Assembly: GCA_021397835.1 (NCBI GenBank)
Contig: JAJFZO010000287.1
Location: 126,501-190,500 of the forward strand
Origin: Moringa oleifera
Taxonomy: Eukaryota > Streptophyta > Magnoliopsida > Brassicales > Moringaceae
DNA: 64,000 bases
Reading direction: 5' to 3'
A program made the position numbers and the translations under genes. The notes under the pieces are model-generated. The model searched no databases, had not been told where the DNA came from, and saw nothing but the letters and a program-made list of their open reading frames with translations. Shown here piece by piece: positions 11,401 through 23,589 of the stretch. Position 1 is the first letter of the stretch. Each line of letters opens with the position of its first letter.

Positions 11401-13325
11401 GGTGAGAGCTGATTGATTCTCAAGATCTGTCATTAGCAAGCTAAGTAAAAAAGCTGGTACTTTCTCCTCTTTTCTCTCCCCTCTTTTTCCTCTTCTTTTG
11501 CCATTTCTCCTCTCTCTCTCCTTGTTTCTGCAATTTTCATTCTGGTGGCACTCGCTAAAGCTTTGTCAATCTATATTTTATGCTTTCATTTCATTTTCTC
11601 CACGGGCTTTCTCTCGATTTCTGTTTCCCTCTTTGTCTCTCACAAGGCTCTCTCTCTTTCTCTCAAGATTCTCTTTTTTTACGGTCCTCTCTCATTCTCT
11701 GGATCTCAATGTTTCGCTCTTTCTATGCTCGGATCCTCTCGGTGTTTGTGCAAATATTACGGTTAGGATTTCAGTTTTCTACCTTCAGCTCCTTCCTTCC
11801 ATTTATTGTTCCAATTCTTTGCAAATTTTATTATATCATCCATTTTTAAGTAATTTTGCTTTTATGACTGTATTGAGCTTGACTTACATTATTGTGGATC
11901 TATAAATGCTTCTTCTTTTGGGGTGGTTAATTTCTGCATGGAAGCTCCAATTTCATAGCTTCGCTTTTTATGATGATTTGAGAATATTAGGTTTTGTGGT
12001 TCAGATTCGGAAATTCGGAATTTCGTTTGTTGTGCTAATCTTAGCTTGCAATTTCGATGTGGTTGTAGATCCGTACATTTTGTTTTGCTTTTATTTGGTT
12101 TTCCACTTTTTGTTGGGTTGATTATCAGCTTTTTTTTTTTTTGTTTTTTTGGGTTCAATTCAGGTGTTCCATTTTTCCCCTCCTCTAGGCTTTTGGGTCA
12201 TTGAGGCACTACATTTGAGCTTTCACCTTTACACGAGTGCTTTAAGGACTCTTGTTTTGGGATTCACTGAATTTGCAACTTTCCTTTTTGCATTTACTTC
12301 ATCTTGGTCTGTTTCAGGTACTTCACTCTTTCGTTAACCTACTCTGATTTGGTACTTCAGTGCACTTGATTTTCTTTCTTAATTCATCAGCTTTTGGGTG
12401 GATTTCGAGGAAGATAGATTTTGGGTAAATCCAGCAAAGATTTCCAGTGGGAGGTAGTATATAGTCCTGTAATATACTGAGGGGTTGCATATACTTCGCT
12501 TAGAATGGTAATTAATGTTGATGGCCACCTTTGTCATTTTACAGACTTTGTGTTGGTGAACAAATAAATTACTATACTGAGCAGAAGTATGATTGTACTG
12601 CAATAATAGTGGAAGGCTTTGTTTTTTAAAGACTTTTGTGTTGGTGAACAAAAGAAATCAGTGTGGTCACCTTTTTTTTTTTAAAATTTTAAATCAGAAA
12701 CAAAGAAAATTACTGTGGCTACCTTTCATGATTATGGATATCCAGTTGGTTGTATTAAATTATATGGAATCTTTTTATTATACAGAATCTCTTCCTTAGT
12801 TTACTCGCTTCCAGATTGGGTAACTGGATTTAGAACAAGATTGGAATTTTGATTACTGTGGATTTGAAGGATCTTGACTTTCCTTTAATCTGAGGTGTCA
12901 TTTATTTAATGTTTAGTTTGTCTAACTGCTGATGTTTTTAGCCAAATTCAAACTCTGCATTTAAATCATTTACATAAACTTTTTAGCATTTTTGTTTGTC
13001 ATACTTATATACTTTTAAATGAATCTTTGGAGCTGTTTTGCATTCTTTTGTTGTTGCTAAACTTTGACGATGTGAAGCTATTATTTTAGAAGCTCTGCTA
13101 CTTTTCTTTCATTATCCTTTAACCAAGGGGTGGGGTAGAGGGAAAGTAATGAAATCATGGGAGCTGCAAGCCTATTATCAAGAAGTGGAGAGCAAAAATG
13201 CTGCCTGTTTTATATTTTATTTTTTAATTATTTTCCTTGTTTTCTTTTCTTGGCTGGTTCAGGTATCAACTTAATGTTAAATGATTCGCAGCTATTGGTA
13301 GGGATTGGTGTGTGATTACTAAGAG
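11400..13325 (+). promoter_or_regulatory. Probable promoter-proximal region and intron-containing 5' leader of the GAMYB gene
   Basis: A strongly pyrimidine-rich stretch (CTTTTCCTCTTC-type, 11460-11720) is typical of plant transcription start and leader DNA. The 1.6 kb that follows is T-rich with scattered short ORFs and several possible 3' splice sites, one being TTGGCTGGTTCAG at 13,250-13,262, just 63 bases before the ATG. Genes of this family commonly have an intron in the 5' leader, so a spliced leader is likely, but the donor was not fixed. The short ORFs here are not conserved proteins. Confidence 0.5.
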
Positions 13326-16300
13326 ATGAGTTGCACAACAAATGAGAGTGATGAGGAGATGTTGTCCAACCATCAAATTGAGTCGCCATCAATTGAAGAA
13401 GGCAATTGTGGGGGTAGTGCAAGGTCAGGAATGGTTCTGAAGAAAGGGCCATGGACATCCGCTGAAGATGCAATTTTAATTGAGTATGTCAAGAAGCATG
13501 GAGAGGGGAATTGGAATGCTGTTCAGAAGCACTCGGGGCTGTCTCGTTGTGGCAAAAGCTGTCGATTACGATGGGCAAATCACTTGAGACCAAACTTGAA
13601 GAAAGGAGCATTTAGTCAAGAAGAAGAACAGCTAATTATTGAACTTCACGCCAAGATGGGAAATAAGTGGGCACGGATGGCTGCACATGTAAGTATATAG
13701 TGTTGTGGCTATATTGATCTTTGTAATGCTTATTTGTTCCTTCAGTTGGATTGTAGATACTGCTGTTTTCAGCATAGAGAAATTTCTGAAAGCTGAATGA
13801 CCTTTGTGGAATTTAAATAAGTTTTGTGGTCCAGAAGAAATAATAGATGCTGTGGCTTCATCTTTTTATTTGTGCGCGTTCTATATGACGTCTCCATTGG
13901 GTGCTATTTGATAAAAAATTGTATACTTTCATGTCCTTAGTTTGTAATGTCTCTTTGGAGAATCACTTCCAGTGTCCTGACTGTTTCATTTCCTTCTGCT
14001 TCTATCTGAAATTCCTTTGCTGTTTCCCTTTTGTATAATCATAACGAAATGAACATAGCATAGTGAAAGAAGTCACTTTCACCTCAGTATGAAAGCCAAA
14101 ATGCATGCAATAGACATGTTTGCTGTCTTTCTCAATAAGTCTTCAAAGTGAGTGTTTTCCACCAGAGAAAACGGTCATTCAAAAGAATGAGCATTATGAG
14201 TTATTAATGTGGAATTTATTCATTCGCAATATCTTGGTTCACTAACTTATGAGGTCATGACTGACATCAGGCCAAGACATGGCTGACTTGTGTGTAGCTT
14301 CAGTTTACAGGTGTCGACGGATATTTAGAAACATCCAGGGAATGTGACATTCTCAATTAGCAAAGTGATGGTCTATTTTAACCAAGATGAATTATCATTT
14401 TGTCTCCTTGTGGAAGTTTTAATTTAAATAGGTGCCAAGTGTCATACGCAACTAGGTAGACACCTGTTGTTCTCTCCCATGGGGAGGAAAACAGAAAAAA
14501 ATTGAACATGACAAAATGTGAAAAATTTGTAATCATTACTTCCCTATGTAGAACAGAGGGTACTGTTGTCTCTGCAATTATGGTCAACCTTCTTAAATTT
14601 GGAAGGTATTAGTTTTCTCCTTGTGTTTTATCTGTTATAGTTTGCCACGGTTATCAATGTATATAATTCATGAATTTAACATAAGCATAGAGATTCCACC
14701 CTACATTAGAACCTTCTTATGTTGGGAGATAGAATTGGATGCATCAGTTACTATTTTGGAGTTAGATCTGTAAACTTTTTGATCATGCAATTTCAGCATT
14801 ATATAAGAATTGCATAGTTGTAATAATCTAAATCAATCTTGCTCTTCAGTTGCCAGGTCGGACAGATAATGAAATAAAGAACTACTGGAATACTCGAATC
14901 AAGAGACGTCAACGTGCTGGCTTACCTCTTTATCCACCTGAAATGCGTCTGCAAGCATTGCAAGAGAATCACAGAGGTCAGAGCACAAGTGGAATTAACA
15001 GTGGGGATAAAGGAAACCATGATCTCTTGCAGGTCACTAGTTATGAGATGTCAGACGTTATATTTGACAGTTTCAAAGGCAATCACGGTGTCTTACCTTA
15101 TGTTCCTGAACTCCCAGATATATCTACTCGAAGCATGTTGACAAAAGGTATAAGTTCTTCTCAATATTGCAGCTTCTTGCCAACAGCCATGCATTGCCAA
15201 AAACGTCTTCGAGAATCAACAACTGTATTTCCTGGGTGTAATGGCAGTGTCAAAGATGAGTTCTCCTCATTTGATCATTTTCAGGATAATACTCGACAAA
15301 AGATAGCAAGCTCTTTTGGGTTGTCTTTTTTACACGTTCCTGATCCTGCTACGAAAATGCTCGAGTCTTTTGGTGTAAATCAGGGTGGCCATGCCCTTTC
15401 AAATGGCAATTTCTCTGCTTCTAAGCCCACATTTGGGGCTGTGAAGTTGGAGCTCCCTTCACTCCAATATCTAGAAACTGATTTAGGTAGCTGGGGCAGA
15501 TCTTGTTCTCCTCCAGCTTTACTTGAACCTGTTGATGCTTTTATTCAGTCCCCGCCACCAATGGGGACAGTAGAATCTGGTTGTGTTTCTCCAGATAATA
15601 GTGGCCTGTTGGATGCTTTATTCCACCCGGCAAAAACTCTAAGTAGCACTAACAATGAGTCTCATTCATCTGAAAAGGGTTCCAATTCAACTACTCCTGG
15701 TGATATAGCTGACACTTCCACTCCAAACATATGTGATGCGAAATGGGAAGACTATGGTGATCCTCTTTCTCCATTGGGTCATTCTGCAACTTCACTTTTC
15801 AGTCAGTGCACTCCAAATAGTACCAGTAGAAATTCGCTGGATGAACTACCGCCCTCTGAAGCGTTTACCGGTGAGTGCCTTTCTTACATGAGACTTCTGA
15901 AAAGTGATTGCCATGATTTATGTTTGCCAGGCATTATTGAGGAGTAACCATTCAGTTTATTATTGCATGTATGTTATTTGTTTCAAATCAAATGCTCAAT
16001 TATTGTAATGACAATGGAGTTACATGAATGATTTCCATGGTTCATTGGTCAATCCTGGGAACCGTTATGTGAAGACTTCAGGTTTCTCAAATCCCTTTTT
16101 TACATTCAATTGGTGTTCTTTCATCTTCATTGTGTTAATATTTTTTTCCCCTTACACCTTATATTCCAATATTTCTCAAAAACTGGATGAATCTGTGACC
16201 TCAGAGTTTATTAATAGTCTGGAAGTTTAAGTTCTATAGCTTGAATCTGATTGTTTCGCAGGATGGATTGTCAAGTCAGAGCCAGTTGAGCAGGCTTGGA

Positions 16301-16587
16301 CATCAGAGAAAGAAATAGATACCATTACGCAGTTGGATGTTACACGGCCTGACATTTTACCTGCTTCAAATTGGACTGAGCAGGGTTCTTGTTACTTCAA
16401 AGACCCAGAGACTATGACTGATGCCATAGCAACCCTTCTTGGTGATGATTTGGGCAATGAGTACAAGCAGATGGCTGCTGAAGCACCATCAAGTCAAGGA
16501 TGGGGACTTGGTTCTTGTGCATGGAATAACATGCCTGCTGTCTGTCAAATGACTGAATTACCTTCAGATAATGTGTCAAATTTATGA
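13326..16587 (+). CDS. GAMYB: GAMYB-type R2R3-MYB transcription factor (MYB33/MYB65 class)
   Basis: Exons 13326-13688, 14850-15870 and 16262-16587 join in phase (GT/AG borders) to 569 codons, the usual size for this family. The ATG at 13326 precedes a short acidic N-terminus. R2 (about residues 40-92, starting KKGPWT) and R3 (about 93-143) carry the regular tryptophans; R3 is completed across intron 1 by [13 protein letters not shown], followed by the family's [12 protein letters not shown]. The C-terminal half is Ser/Pro-rich and contains LELPSLQY, encoded by the miR159 site. Family knowledge: GAMYBs are nuclear activators in gibberellin signalling, controlling anther/tapetum development and, in cereals, aleurone alpha-amylase. 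All exons are open and intact. The kinase gene downstream is convergent. Confidence 0.93.
15448..15468 (+). promoter_or_regulatory. miR159/miR319-class target site in GAMYB exon 2
   Basis: The 21-base stretch starts TGGAGCTCCCTTCACT and ends CCAAT. It lies in the coding region downstream of R3, where miR159 sites lie in plant GAMYB genes. It encodes the peptide around LELPSLQ. From knowledge of the miRNA (UUUGGAUUGAAGGGAGCUCU-type), pairing is nearly complete, including across the central cleavage positions. This predicts post-transcriptional repression of the gene in vegetative tissue. Confidence 0.93.
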
Positions 16588-17297
16588 ACTTTGTTGAAAC
16601 TTTTCTCGCTTCATTCATGTTGCTGATTTACTTAATGTGGATGCCTGTTGGACATATAAAAGGTCATTTATGATGAGACTTACAGGAACATATGCAGAAG
16701 TGGTAGTTATTCTACTTGCTTTTAATTTCTTTATTTTCAGTACCTGATCTTGTTGCATGTATGCCATTATGCACTTCCTATCTGGAATGCATCTTCAAGC
16801 ATTTTACTATCTGGTGCATCGAATTTGTTTACTTCTTGTTATTTCCCTTACCACATGCTACTTAGAACCGTTTGCTGTTCTCATAAATTGCATTAGCTGG
16901 TTGAGTCAGAAGCTAACTTTAGCTGAGAGAACGCAGAAACTCAAAATTTTAAATAATCCCTGATCAAACAACATAGACATGCACAAATGGTACATGCATC
17001 TATCTCTCTTGCTATCATCTTCTCTCCCTGGATGTTACATTCTGGTTTCTAAATGTTGAACCAATAGTGTAACAAGGATTTCATGGGTGTGCCTACTGCA
17101 AGAGCCAATTGATCAGTTTCTGAGACTATCCTTTCTGTTTTCTGTCAATTGCTTTAAAGGAATTATTAAAAGAAAGAATATAAAGTTCATAGTGCTGGAA
17201 TGATCTTAGAACCATACGCTGTCTCACTTATTTAAAGTCCTTGTTGAAGGATGATATGAACAAGCATAGATACTTATGTATGAAAATGATTTGTAGC
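16588..17297 (+). other. 3' untranslated region of GAMYB and the tail-to-tail gap to the kinase gene
   Basis: The 710 bases between the MYB stop codon (TGA, 16585-16587) and the kinase stop codon contain no conserved ORF. Both 3' UTRs must fit here, so the two transcripts may overlap at their ends. No clear AATAAA was assigned to either gene. Confidence 0.5.
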
Positions 17298-20200
17298 TTA
17301 GTACTGAAGATTGTCCTGAAAGCCTAACATAGGTGGTGCTGCATGAAGTGTGGAAACGGTTGGTCTTCTTGAGAACATGACTTGCATTGACGGAGAAGGT
17401 GGTAGTTCTCTAGTCACGTGAGACATGGTGTTGTCTGTGGTATCATCAGCTTGTGAGTCAGAGTCATGTATGCTACTGCTACTCCTTGAATCTGTCTCTG
17501 CTGGTGATAGCTCTCTGATACTGCACATCATGTCTCCTTCCATTATGTAACTTAAAGCATAGACCACCTGCCACCATATTCAAATATCACTCGTCATTTA
17601 AGATTCAAAAAGAAAAGAAACATAATTATCAAAAAATCATTACACCCAGATAGGTAGCTTATCATATAAATTTTGTATTATTTATTACGAATTTTATAAT
17701 GTGACTCAACCAAAACATATTGTATATGTTTGTTATGAGGCTAGCTGCGCCAATAGAATCAGTAGTAGCTGTTAGATGAAAGAGGTATCAACTGTATATG
17801 TGAAAAAGTTACCTTACGGATTGGTAATCTTTTTTGAGGATCCTTGGTCAGACATTTTTCTGCTACTCTAACCATCCAAAACAGCTGATGAACGTCATGT
17901 GAGTCTAATATCCTGGGGTCGATTAGATCTGGGTAGTTCCTTTCCTTGAGTAATGGTCTTGCCTGTAAATAAATAAATAAATAAAGAAAAGAAGAACAAA
18001 CATATAGCAAGATGAGGTAAAATGGATTTATTTATATATCCAATTGAGTTGAATGAAGCTGTTACCCATCCCACAAGACTTTTCCCTCCCAGGAGTTTGT
18101 CTGTAGTCTTCAGTCCAGTGATAAGTTGCAACAACACTACTCCAAAGGAATAAACATCTGTCTTAGTTGACACCTTTCCAAATTCTGCATATTCTGGTGC
18201 CAAGTACCCAAGTGTTCCAACTACTCTCGTCTCGGACGAGTGATCCGGGTCTCCTTGTTGGGTTCTTGCTAGCCCAAAATCTCCTAACTAGTACTCCAAG
18301 CATGTTAGAATTAATATGAAATTTGTCTCTGCATTCATGATTGAACCAGTTGATCATACTTAATTATACTGTATAATATTTTAACTACTTTGTTATTTTT
18401 CTTCCTCCAAGAGCAGGGTTACTAGAAAAGCAGCTATTAAATGCACCTACTTATGATTGTAATTGCATGAATATCTTTGTTATTACCAGAGGCTCGTAAT
18501 CATGGGTTACAAGGATGTTGTTAGGTCTCATGTCCCTGTGGATGATGTTATTTTCATGCAGATATTGTAAGCCTCTAGCAGCTCCCAAAGCTATTTTCAT
18601 CCGTTTCTCCCAGCTGAGAGGTCTGCGGCTGTGCTCTGCAACATGAGGTGATCATCAGAAGAAAGTTACATTAATTGCAAAGGATTAATTAACAGATAAT
18701 AAGACCCTTGTAGTTTGCGACTGATACTTGATAAATGTTGGTCCAGCGATCCATTGCAAACATATTCGTAGATCAACAGCCTTTGCTTTCCCTCTGAACA
18801 AGAACCCAGCAGCATCACCAGGTTCTCATGTCTGGCTTTGCTTAATACCTCAACTTCCGACTTGAATTCTTTCTCTCCCTGAAAACTTGCATTCTTATGC
18901 TGCTTTACAGCAATCTTCAGGCCATTCAGCTCTCCTCTGAACACAGAACCAAATCCACCTTCTGATAGAAAGTTTTTGGGGGAAAATCCCTCCGTCGCAG
19001 CTTGCAGCTCTGCATAACTGAAGTCCCTCTTCCATCCTATCTTCGGCCGTCTGTTCTTGCAGATTGTGCAGATAGAATTCATGAATACCTGATCGTTTGA
19101 GTTTCCTCCCACCCAATCATCATTCATGCTGAGACCCTTCTCTTGACTCTCACTCATACAAACTGGGGATTCTTCTTCCGCTGTTTCCAGTTCAGTGTTT
19201 GTGGTATATTGTTCGTCTTGAAAATGCCACGCGGAGTACTTTGCCTCCGTAAGACTAGAACTTGAAGCTTCAGTGTTTACCAGACCTGAACCTGTACTCA
19301 TCACGAGTTGCTCACTCGATGAGGATTTAGGAAGCGAAGCAGACTTCCACAGGTGTTGTCCACCTGAGCTGGTCCTCTGAGGACTAAAAGATTCTAGAAG
19401 GAAATCATGAGCTTATCTTACTAATTAGTCATGGATCATCAAGATAATTTAGATCTATGAGTATCCTGAAGAATAACTTACTGGTAGGGGTTCCCGGTAT
19501 CATTTCATCATAAGTGACATGGTCTCCACTGCTTTGAATGAGCAGCTTGGTGTTTTCTCTTTGTTTTGGGCCTCTCAGCTGCTCCATGGAGTTGTTGCTC
19601 TTTATCCTTGATATGCCACAGTAGAGCCTTTCCGTGAAAAATTTATTGTCCTTCTTCATATACCTGTTGTGTGAAGATGTACTTATACGAAGCATATATA
19701 CATGCAGTAGAAACAATGTGTGAGATGGAGATGATGAACAAGAAGTTGTTACTCACCTGTCAAGTATAACCCATGTTGCCTTCAATCTTTTGACAGCATT
19801 CAAAGCAACCATCCTTGAACAAGGTCCTGCTTCTACCTCTATTTGGAACTCAATCTAATAGATTTCAAGTGCAATTAACAACTCATCTATCTGATCATTA
19901 ATTGCCTCCAGAAACTGTATGTGAAATAAAAATCTAGTTCATTTTTGTAATTGGTCCTTCTGAAGCAATACTGCTGGGTGGTTGAACTCAGCACTAATAA
20001 ATTCTTTGCATTTGTTCTAAATTTTCTTCTTCCCTTCAAAGCGTATAAATCCTGCTTTTATGCACTATTAAAGATACTAGCTTTTCCAGAACTGCTTCAT
20101 TTTGAGCTAAATTTAACTATTTCCTTTTTCCTGTTGTTTGTAATTTTAGGCGACATACAGAATTCTTATATAATATTATGACCCAATTTCTAGTTAGAAT

Positions 20201-20771
20201 TGAGTTCTCATGGTGTCGTAATGAAACCTGAGCATGGATATCTGACCTGTTGTGTTTCACACTGCTTAGAGATTTTCATAACCTCTGGATTGCTTTCATA
20301 CTCTTCCTTCTTCCTTGCAACTTCTTCTGCAACAATTTTGTTGTTTGTTCCAAACATTGAATTGGCATCCACCTTGATTTTGTATCCCACTACAAAAATG
20401 AACGAAAAAAAAAAGGAGAAGGCGGCAAAGAAAAGGGTGTTGGGGAAAAGAAAAAAATATTCAGTAACAGGTTTCTGTCTGATAAACCTCAAGTTTCTCA
20501 AACTGATCTTGTGATTTAGTGTAATTCTTCAGATTACTTTGATTTACTAATTTTCCCATTTCAATTTCAAAAAGCATGAATCCTTACATAGTTTTCCAGC
20601 TCGCCTGAAAGATAACGTACTAGGGTTATTAACCTGGTGAAGCACTCCCAGTAGTGTAAGCTTGTCTCCAGGCTTAAGTGATAAGCCTTCTGAGACCCAT
20701 GTGATTGCGCTCGGACTAACGTCCCTGGATGCATCCTGGATCACCACCACTCTTTGAGTTTCCGAGGACAT
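17298..20771 (-). CDS. Receptor-like cytoplasmic protein kinase with N-terminal USP-like domain
   Basis: Nine exons in phase give 676 codons: 20771-20621, 20389-20247, 19854-19757, 19663-19482, 19393-18728, 18635-18487, 18287-18066, 17962-17813 and 17567-17298. The N-terminus (about 1-160) resembles the adenine-nucleotide alpha-hydrolase/USP-like domain of this family ([23 protein letters not shown]). A C..C motif (CTICKNRRP) precedes the kinase domain (about 318-590), which has a glycine loop (SEGGFGSVF), lysine in IAVK, HRD in [11 protein letters not shown] in LGDFGLAR and the APE segment. There is no signal peptide or membrane span, so it is probably cytoplasmic. Relatives are often named 'inactive protein kinase SELMODRAFT', yet the core catalytic residues are present here. 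The Ser/Asp-rich tail ends at 17298. Substrate unknown. Confidence 0.88.
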
Positions 20772-20930
20772 GCTTGGTCTGATTCAACTCCCACTATCAA
20801 TCTACTATCTTGCCTTAATGAACATAACAATTAAAGGATATGCAGTGGGTCACTTATGGGGATCCTTTGTTGTACTCCCTGAATGCTTCTCGTATGTCAC
20901 AATAGTGACATAAATGTGCATGAAATGTCA

Positions 20931-20932
<2 letters not shown>

Positions 20933-20966
<34 letters not shown>
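20933..20966. repeat. (TA)n microsatellite upstream of the kinase gene
   Basis: About 17 TA units. Its closeness to the ATG of the minus-strand kinase means it may lie in the promoter and could provide TATA-like sequence. That is inference from position only. Confidence 0.9.
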
Positions 20967-20970
<4 letters not shown>

Positions 20971-22256
20971 GTATAATATGGTTCTTATGTTTCTTTAATA
21001 TGAACAATTTTGAGTACCCTAGTTAGAGGCTCACATAAACAGGTGGAATGCTATGTAGAGTTACAACTATATGCAGTCTAATTATAAGGCCTATGATACA
21101 ATGAAACCGATAATTCTATGGATTGGGCAAGAGAAAATGGCTGGAGCACATGCAAGAAACTGAAAGAGATGGATCAAAAAAACAAAAGCACTACTCAAAC
21201 ATCAGTTTTATGCCATTGATGTTAATTTCCAGGGAGTCTGCAAGGTGAACCGATACTTTAAGAAGATTCTGAAGGTGAAGGTGGTGGTGAATCCAAGCAA
21301 ACATCTCTGGCGTTAATCTGAGCGCATATTCGGATATCCCAGGTAAGGCCTGGGAGTTTTTATCATATTGTAGGAAGTTAATTTATTCTAAACTTTGTTT
21401 ATATGCTGATAACTCCTATGCTGTCTTCCATATTTAATTGTCATGAAGACAAGATATTGACAGAAACGAAGCTCTCCAGGAAGTGTAGTTTTGCAGGCAA
21501 GCACCTGTTTTGGTGCTACCCAGATGAGTTTGTTATGATGGCTGATAGTGACTTTGAAATGGGATGTGAAATACAGCTTATGTGAAGCTGGTTTCCTACT
21601 GTGATATCAACTACTTCAATGGCTGTTCTTCACGGTTTTTATTTGAACAAACAGTGGCTGCAATTATATGGGCCTAACTTTGATACATGTAACTATGTTA
21701 TATATGTTCTCCATGTTAAATTAAAAATGGAGAAGCATAAGTTAATTTGAGTGAGACAAAAACTCAGTACATCATTGAGAACTGTTAAGATAGGCTTACA
21801 TAGCTGCCTTGATTCACCATCAAACATAGAAGAGTTGTAAAGGATATTCTTGAGGCAGTTTTCTGACTGCTCAAAACTTTCCATTACTCCCTCCCATATG
21901 AGAACCGGAAGTTTTGTTTTATAAAAAGCCATAAAATAGATGTTACGAGAACAAAAGAAAACAAGTAGAGAATAAATGTGGGTTCTTGTATTATGGCTCC
22001 AAATAACTCTCTTCATTTGGTACTTGTTCTCTCGATAAAATAATGCCTTTATCTCTGTCGAGTCAATGAATGTTCTTCTAAACGAATTTTTAGTTGATGT
22101 TGTGAAATTTCGTTTATTGGGCTTGGCAAAGATTAGGTGATGCAGAAACATAATGTTGGTTGGGATAGAGTGTTTTTTGGTTGATTCTTAATCAGCTTAA
22201 ATCTGCAAGAACAAGATCATCTATGTTCCTCTTTATTTTAGTTTTGCTAACAAAGT

Positions 22257-22381
22257 ACATGGCGAAATCTTCTAATGACACAATGAAACTAGGCTAAACA
22301 TGGTGAAATCTTCTAATGACACAATGGAAACTAGTCTAAACATGGTGAAATCTTCCAATGACACAATGGAAACTAGTCTAA
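22257..22381. repeat. Three-copy 42-base tandem repeat
   Basis: The unit begins ACATGGTGAAATCTTCTAAT and ends CTAGTCTAA. Copies are at 22257-22297 (one base shorter), 22298-22339 and 22340-22381, differing at only a few positions, so the duplication is fairly recent. The copies adjoin without spacers, so it is not a CRISPR array. No function is visible. Confidence 0.9.
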
Positions 22382-22982
22382 GGAATGATATCAATTCAAT
22401 GCGTCACATGTCAAACTTAGGGAAGACAGCTTGCACTTGGTGCCATCTGAAACTCTTCGCAACAACAAAGCATCCTTAAAATGCTTGACATACACCCATG
22501 GATCTGAATTGTAATCACAGGCCTGAATCTAAAGTTGCTTAGTATTGCTTGGGATTGGTTCATCCGTGATAGCATTGGAGAATGGTGGCTCTATTTCTTT
22601 CTATTTCACCATTCTCATGGGTTACCCCTCCGTAATCTGCCCCGCCTCTTCTCCAAGTACAATCTGCTTTTTCTAGAATAAATTCTGTTGTTTTCCTAGT
22701 AGTCAGGGTAAGTTGGACGCTCCAGAAGGTTCACAGCACGGGGCCATCAGATACCAACTTCATGAGGGAGAAATACTGATGATTGGCTGAGGTGGGTTGA
22801 CCTAGGTGGCTTCGAAGCTAGCTTGGGCTCATGCTGTTTAAGGTAAGGGTTGCTTTCAGCGGTGTTTTAACTTGGACAAGGCGATTAAAATCTTCTTCCT
22901 GCCCAAATATTGCGAATGCGACTCCAGACTCTTGTTCCTCTTGGTGATCCTCCCTTGGCATTTGAGCAGCTTTAAAATTTTC

Positions 22983-23539
22983 TGTTAAAGAAGTCGACGA
23001 TCTAACTAAAAATGACAGTAAAGAAACTTTTGATGATATCGTTTCTGGATTTAACAGTTAAGTCAGCAAAGATTCAGAATGTGACTTGAATGTATGAGCA
23101 TCATACATGTTATAAGATTGTTGCATAGGTGACGAAATCTGTTGCCCCTGTCAACAGAAGAGGCAGTTTATAAGTTCTCTATATTTCTCAGTTTTTTGGT
23201 TGCTACTTAATAAGTTTTATAGTCACTTTGATCAGTCTTTTAAGAAGCATTGGCTTTTCATTGTAACTGAAAAATTATAACCCTACGATTGATGAAATTG
23301 TTTGTGCCTTTATGAAAAAGTTTTATTGATTGTATAGGAAGATTGGGTGACTTTATAACTGATGTTTTTAGTTAGTGGTGTTTTGAACTGGATTTATTCT
23401 TGATGTATTTGTAAAATTTGATTCAAGATAGTGACCAATATGAGTTTTTTACTTGTTGAAAATCACTTATTATTTTCTTTACAAGAAGGGAAGTAAAGAA
23501 ATAAGTTTTTAGAAGATTAAAAAGAAGTTATATTCAACA
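22983..23539 (+). repeat. 5' LTR of the first copia element
   Basis: It aligns along its length with 27592-28097. Shared blocks include AACTAAAAATGA, GAATGTGACTTGAATG, ATTATAACCCTA and, at the end, AGAAGTTATATTCAACA. The copy is about 50 bases longer than the 3' copy, mainly because of an insertion around 23350-23390 (or a matching deletion in the other copy). Confidence 0.88.
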
Positions 23540-23541
23540 AC

Positions 23542-23554
23542 TGGTATTAGAGCC
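23542..23554 (+). other. Primer-binding site of the first copia element
   Basis: TGGTATTAGAGCC lies two bases after the 5' LTR. It differs at one base from the complement of the 3' end of plant initiator methionine tRNA (TGGTATCAGAGCC), the usual primer of plant copia elements. Confidence 0.9.
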
Positions 23555-23589
23555 TATTAAAGATCCATCAAGACTTCAAGAAAGTCCTT

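Larger units (their letters stand above)
20772..22982. other. Kinase promoter side and intergenic DNA
   Basis: This stretch holds the kinase gene's probable promoter with a (TA)n tract 162-195 bases before its ATG, then DNA with only chance ORFs. A three-copy 42-base tandem repeat lies at 22257-22381. On the minus strand near 22,750-22,765 there is a TTGGTATCTGATGG sequence weakly like a retrotransposon primer-binding site, but nothing else supports an element there. The copia LTR begins at 22983. Confidence 0.5.

Noticed and set aside
11498..11905. 135-codon ORF in the MYB leader
   Set aside because: Ser/Leu/Phe-rich translation of a pyrimidine-rich leader, with other frames also open; no conserved motif.
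21693..22151. 152-codon minus-strand ORF
   Set aside because: No family resemblance, no intron or promoter context, and composition like its surroundings; kept out for lack of support.
22257..22381. Possible CRISPR-like array
   Set aside because: The repeats adjoin directly without unique spacers, and the context is a plant nuclear genome.
22400..22900. Minus-strand retrotransposon start with a primer-like TTGGTATCTGATGG
   Set aside because: The match to a primer site is poor and no LTR or gag was recognised next to it.
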